Shown in pieces: positions 63,897 to 64,000 of a stretch of 64,000 nt of DNA. The stretch is from Methylomonas methanica (lineage in GTDB: Bacteria > Pseudomonadota > Gammaproteobacteria > Methylococcales > Methylomonadaceae). A program made the position numbers and the translations under genes. The first letter of the stretch is position 1, and every line of letters starts with the position of its first letter. The notes under the pieces were generated by a model. That model had not been told where the DNA came from and searched no databases. It was given only the letters and a program-made list of their open reading frames with translations. The stretch spans positions 36,833-100,832 of the forward strand of contig NZ_LUUG01000139.1 of the NCBI RefSeq assembly GCF_001644035.1, written 5' to 3'.

Positions 63897-64000
63897 GACG
63901 CATATCCCGGCGTCGGAGTAGGCCCATAGCAAGTGCTGAACAAAGTGAAGCGCATCGGTCGCATCGTGTTGAATTGCCATGACCTATTTTAATGTCGGGT

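Overview
This window looks like chromosomal DNA of a gammaproteobacterial methylotroph or methanotroph, most like Methylomonas or a close relative. That is inferred from gene content, not from a database search. The pointers are an FdsGB-type NAD-dependent formate dehydrogenase at the left edge, gammaproteobacterial gene orders (def-fmt-rsmB-DUF4390-ntrY-ntrX; LysM-dprA-smg-topA; tig-clpP-clpX-lon-hupB-ppiD), and an ilvI-ilvH-ilvC cluster with pssA and leuA nearby. Most of the window is ordinary core genome, densely packed in short operons with ATGA or TAATG overlaps.

Layout. 0-2 kb: fdsG and partial fdsB (minus), divergent from a Fur-boxed bfd. 2.4-4.9 kb: minus operon of a small hypothetical gene, yciB, yciI, bolA and a PpiC lipoprotein. 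5-8.8 kb: plus run of DUF1244, a methyltransferase, an acidic SPOR-domain membrane protein and a 5'-nucleotidase, meeting an uncharacterised 501-residue gene tail to tail. 10.3-13.5 kb: lnt and an animal-like alkaline phosphatase. 13.5-15 kb: sparse DNA with three small genes, two of them below usual gene-calling limits. 15-24 kb: rimI, a family 4 uracil-DNA glycosylase, leuA, a CHAD protein, pssA, a Tsx-like porin, ilvC, ilvH and ilvI, all minus.

24.1-28.4 kb is an accessory island and the most interesting part. It holds what appear to be the wreckage of a Wadjet-type (JetABCD) anti-plasmid system: a jetA (DUF3375) pseudogene with an internal deletion, a nonsense codon and frameshifts, and a 5' fragment of jetB (DUF4194) 3.3 kb further on. 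Between them lie an intact HEPN/MNT toxin-antitoxin pair, a palindromic repeat, two integron-cassette-like genes with an attC-like site, and a second HEPN/MNT pair. In that second pair the HEPN gene is broken by a 138-bp MITE with 16-bp terminal inverted repeats and a 4-bp target duplication, and also by a nonsense codon, while the antitoxin gene stays open.

28.4-33.1 kb: a phosphopantetheinyl transferase carrying a 117-bp in-frame insertion, an unknown gene, a NarX/NarL-like two-component system, and an SRPBCC/DUF2380 pair. 33.1-40.9 kb (minus): rpsI, rplM, ntrX, ntrY, DUF4390, rsmB, fmt and def. 41-46.2 kb (plus): LysM protein, dprA, smg and topA, then a convergent DUF192 gene. 46.7-55.4 kb: tRNA-Leu, then a protein quality-control block (tig, clpP, clpX, lon with a sigma-32-like promoter, hupB, tRNA-Val, tRNA-Asp, ppiD). 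55.8-64 kb: fabV, then a four-gene Opp/Yej-like peptide ABC transporter whose ATPase has a linker made partly from translated palindromic repeats, and finally an LprI-like small secreted protein. No rRNA, CRISPR array, complete IS or prophage was seen.
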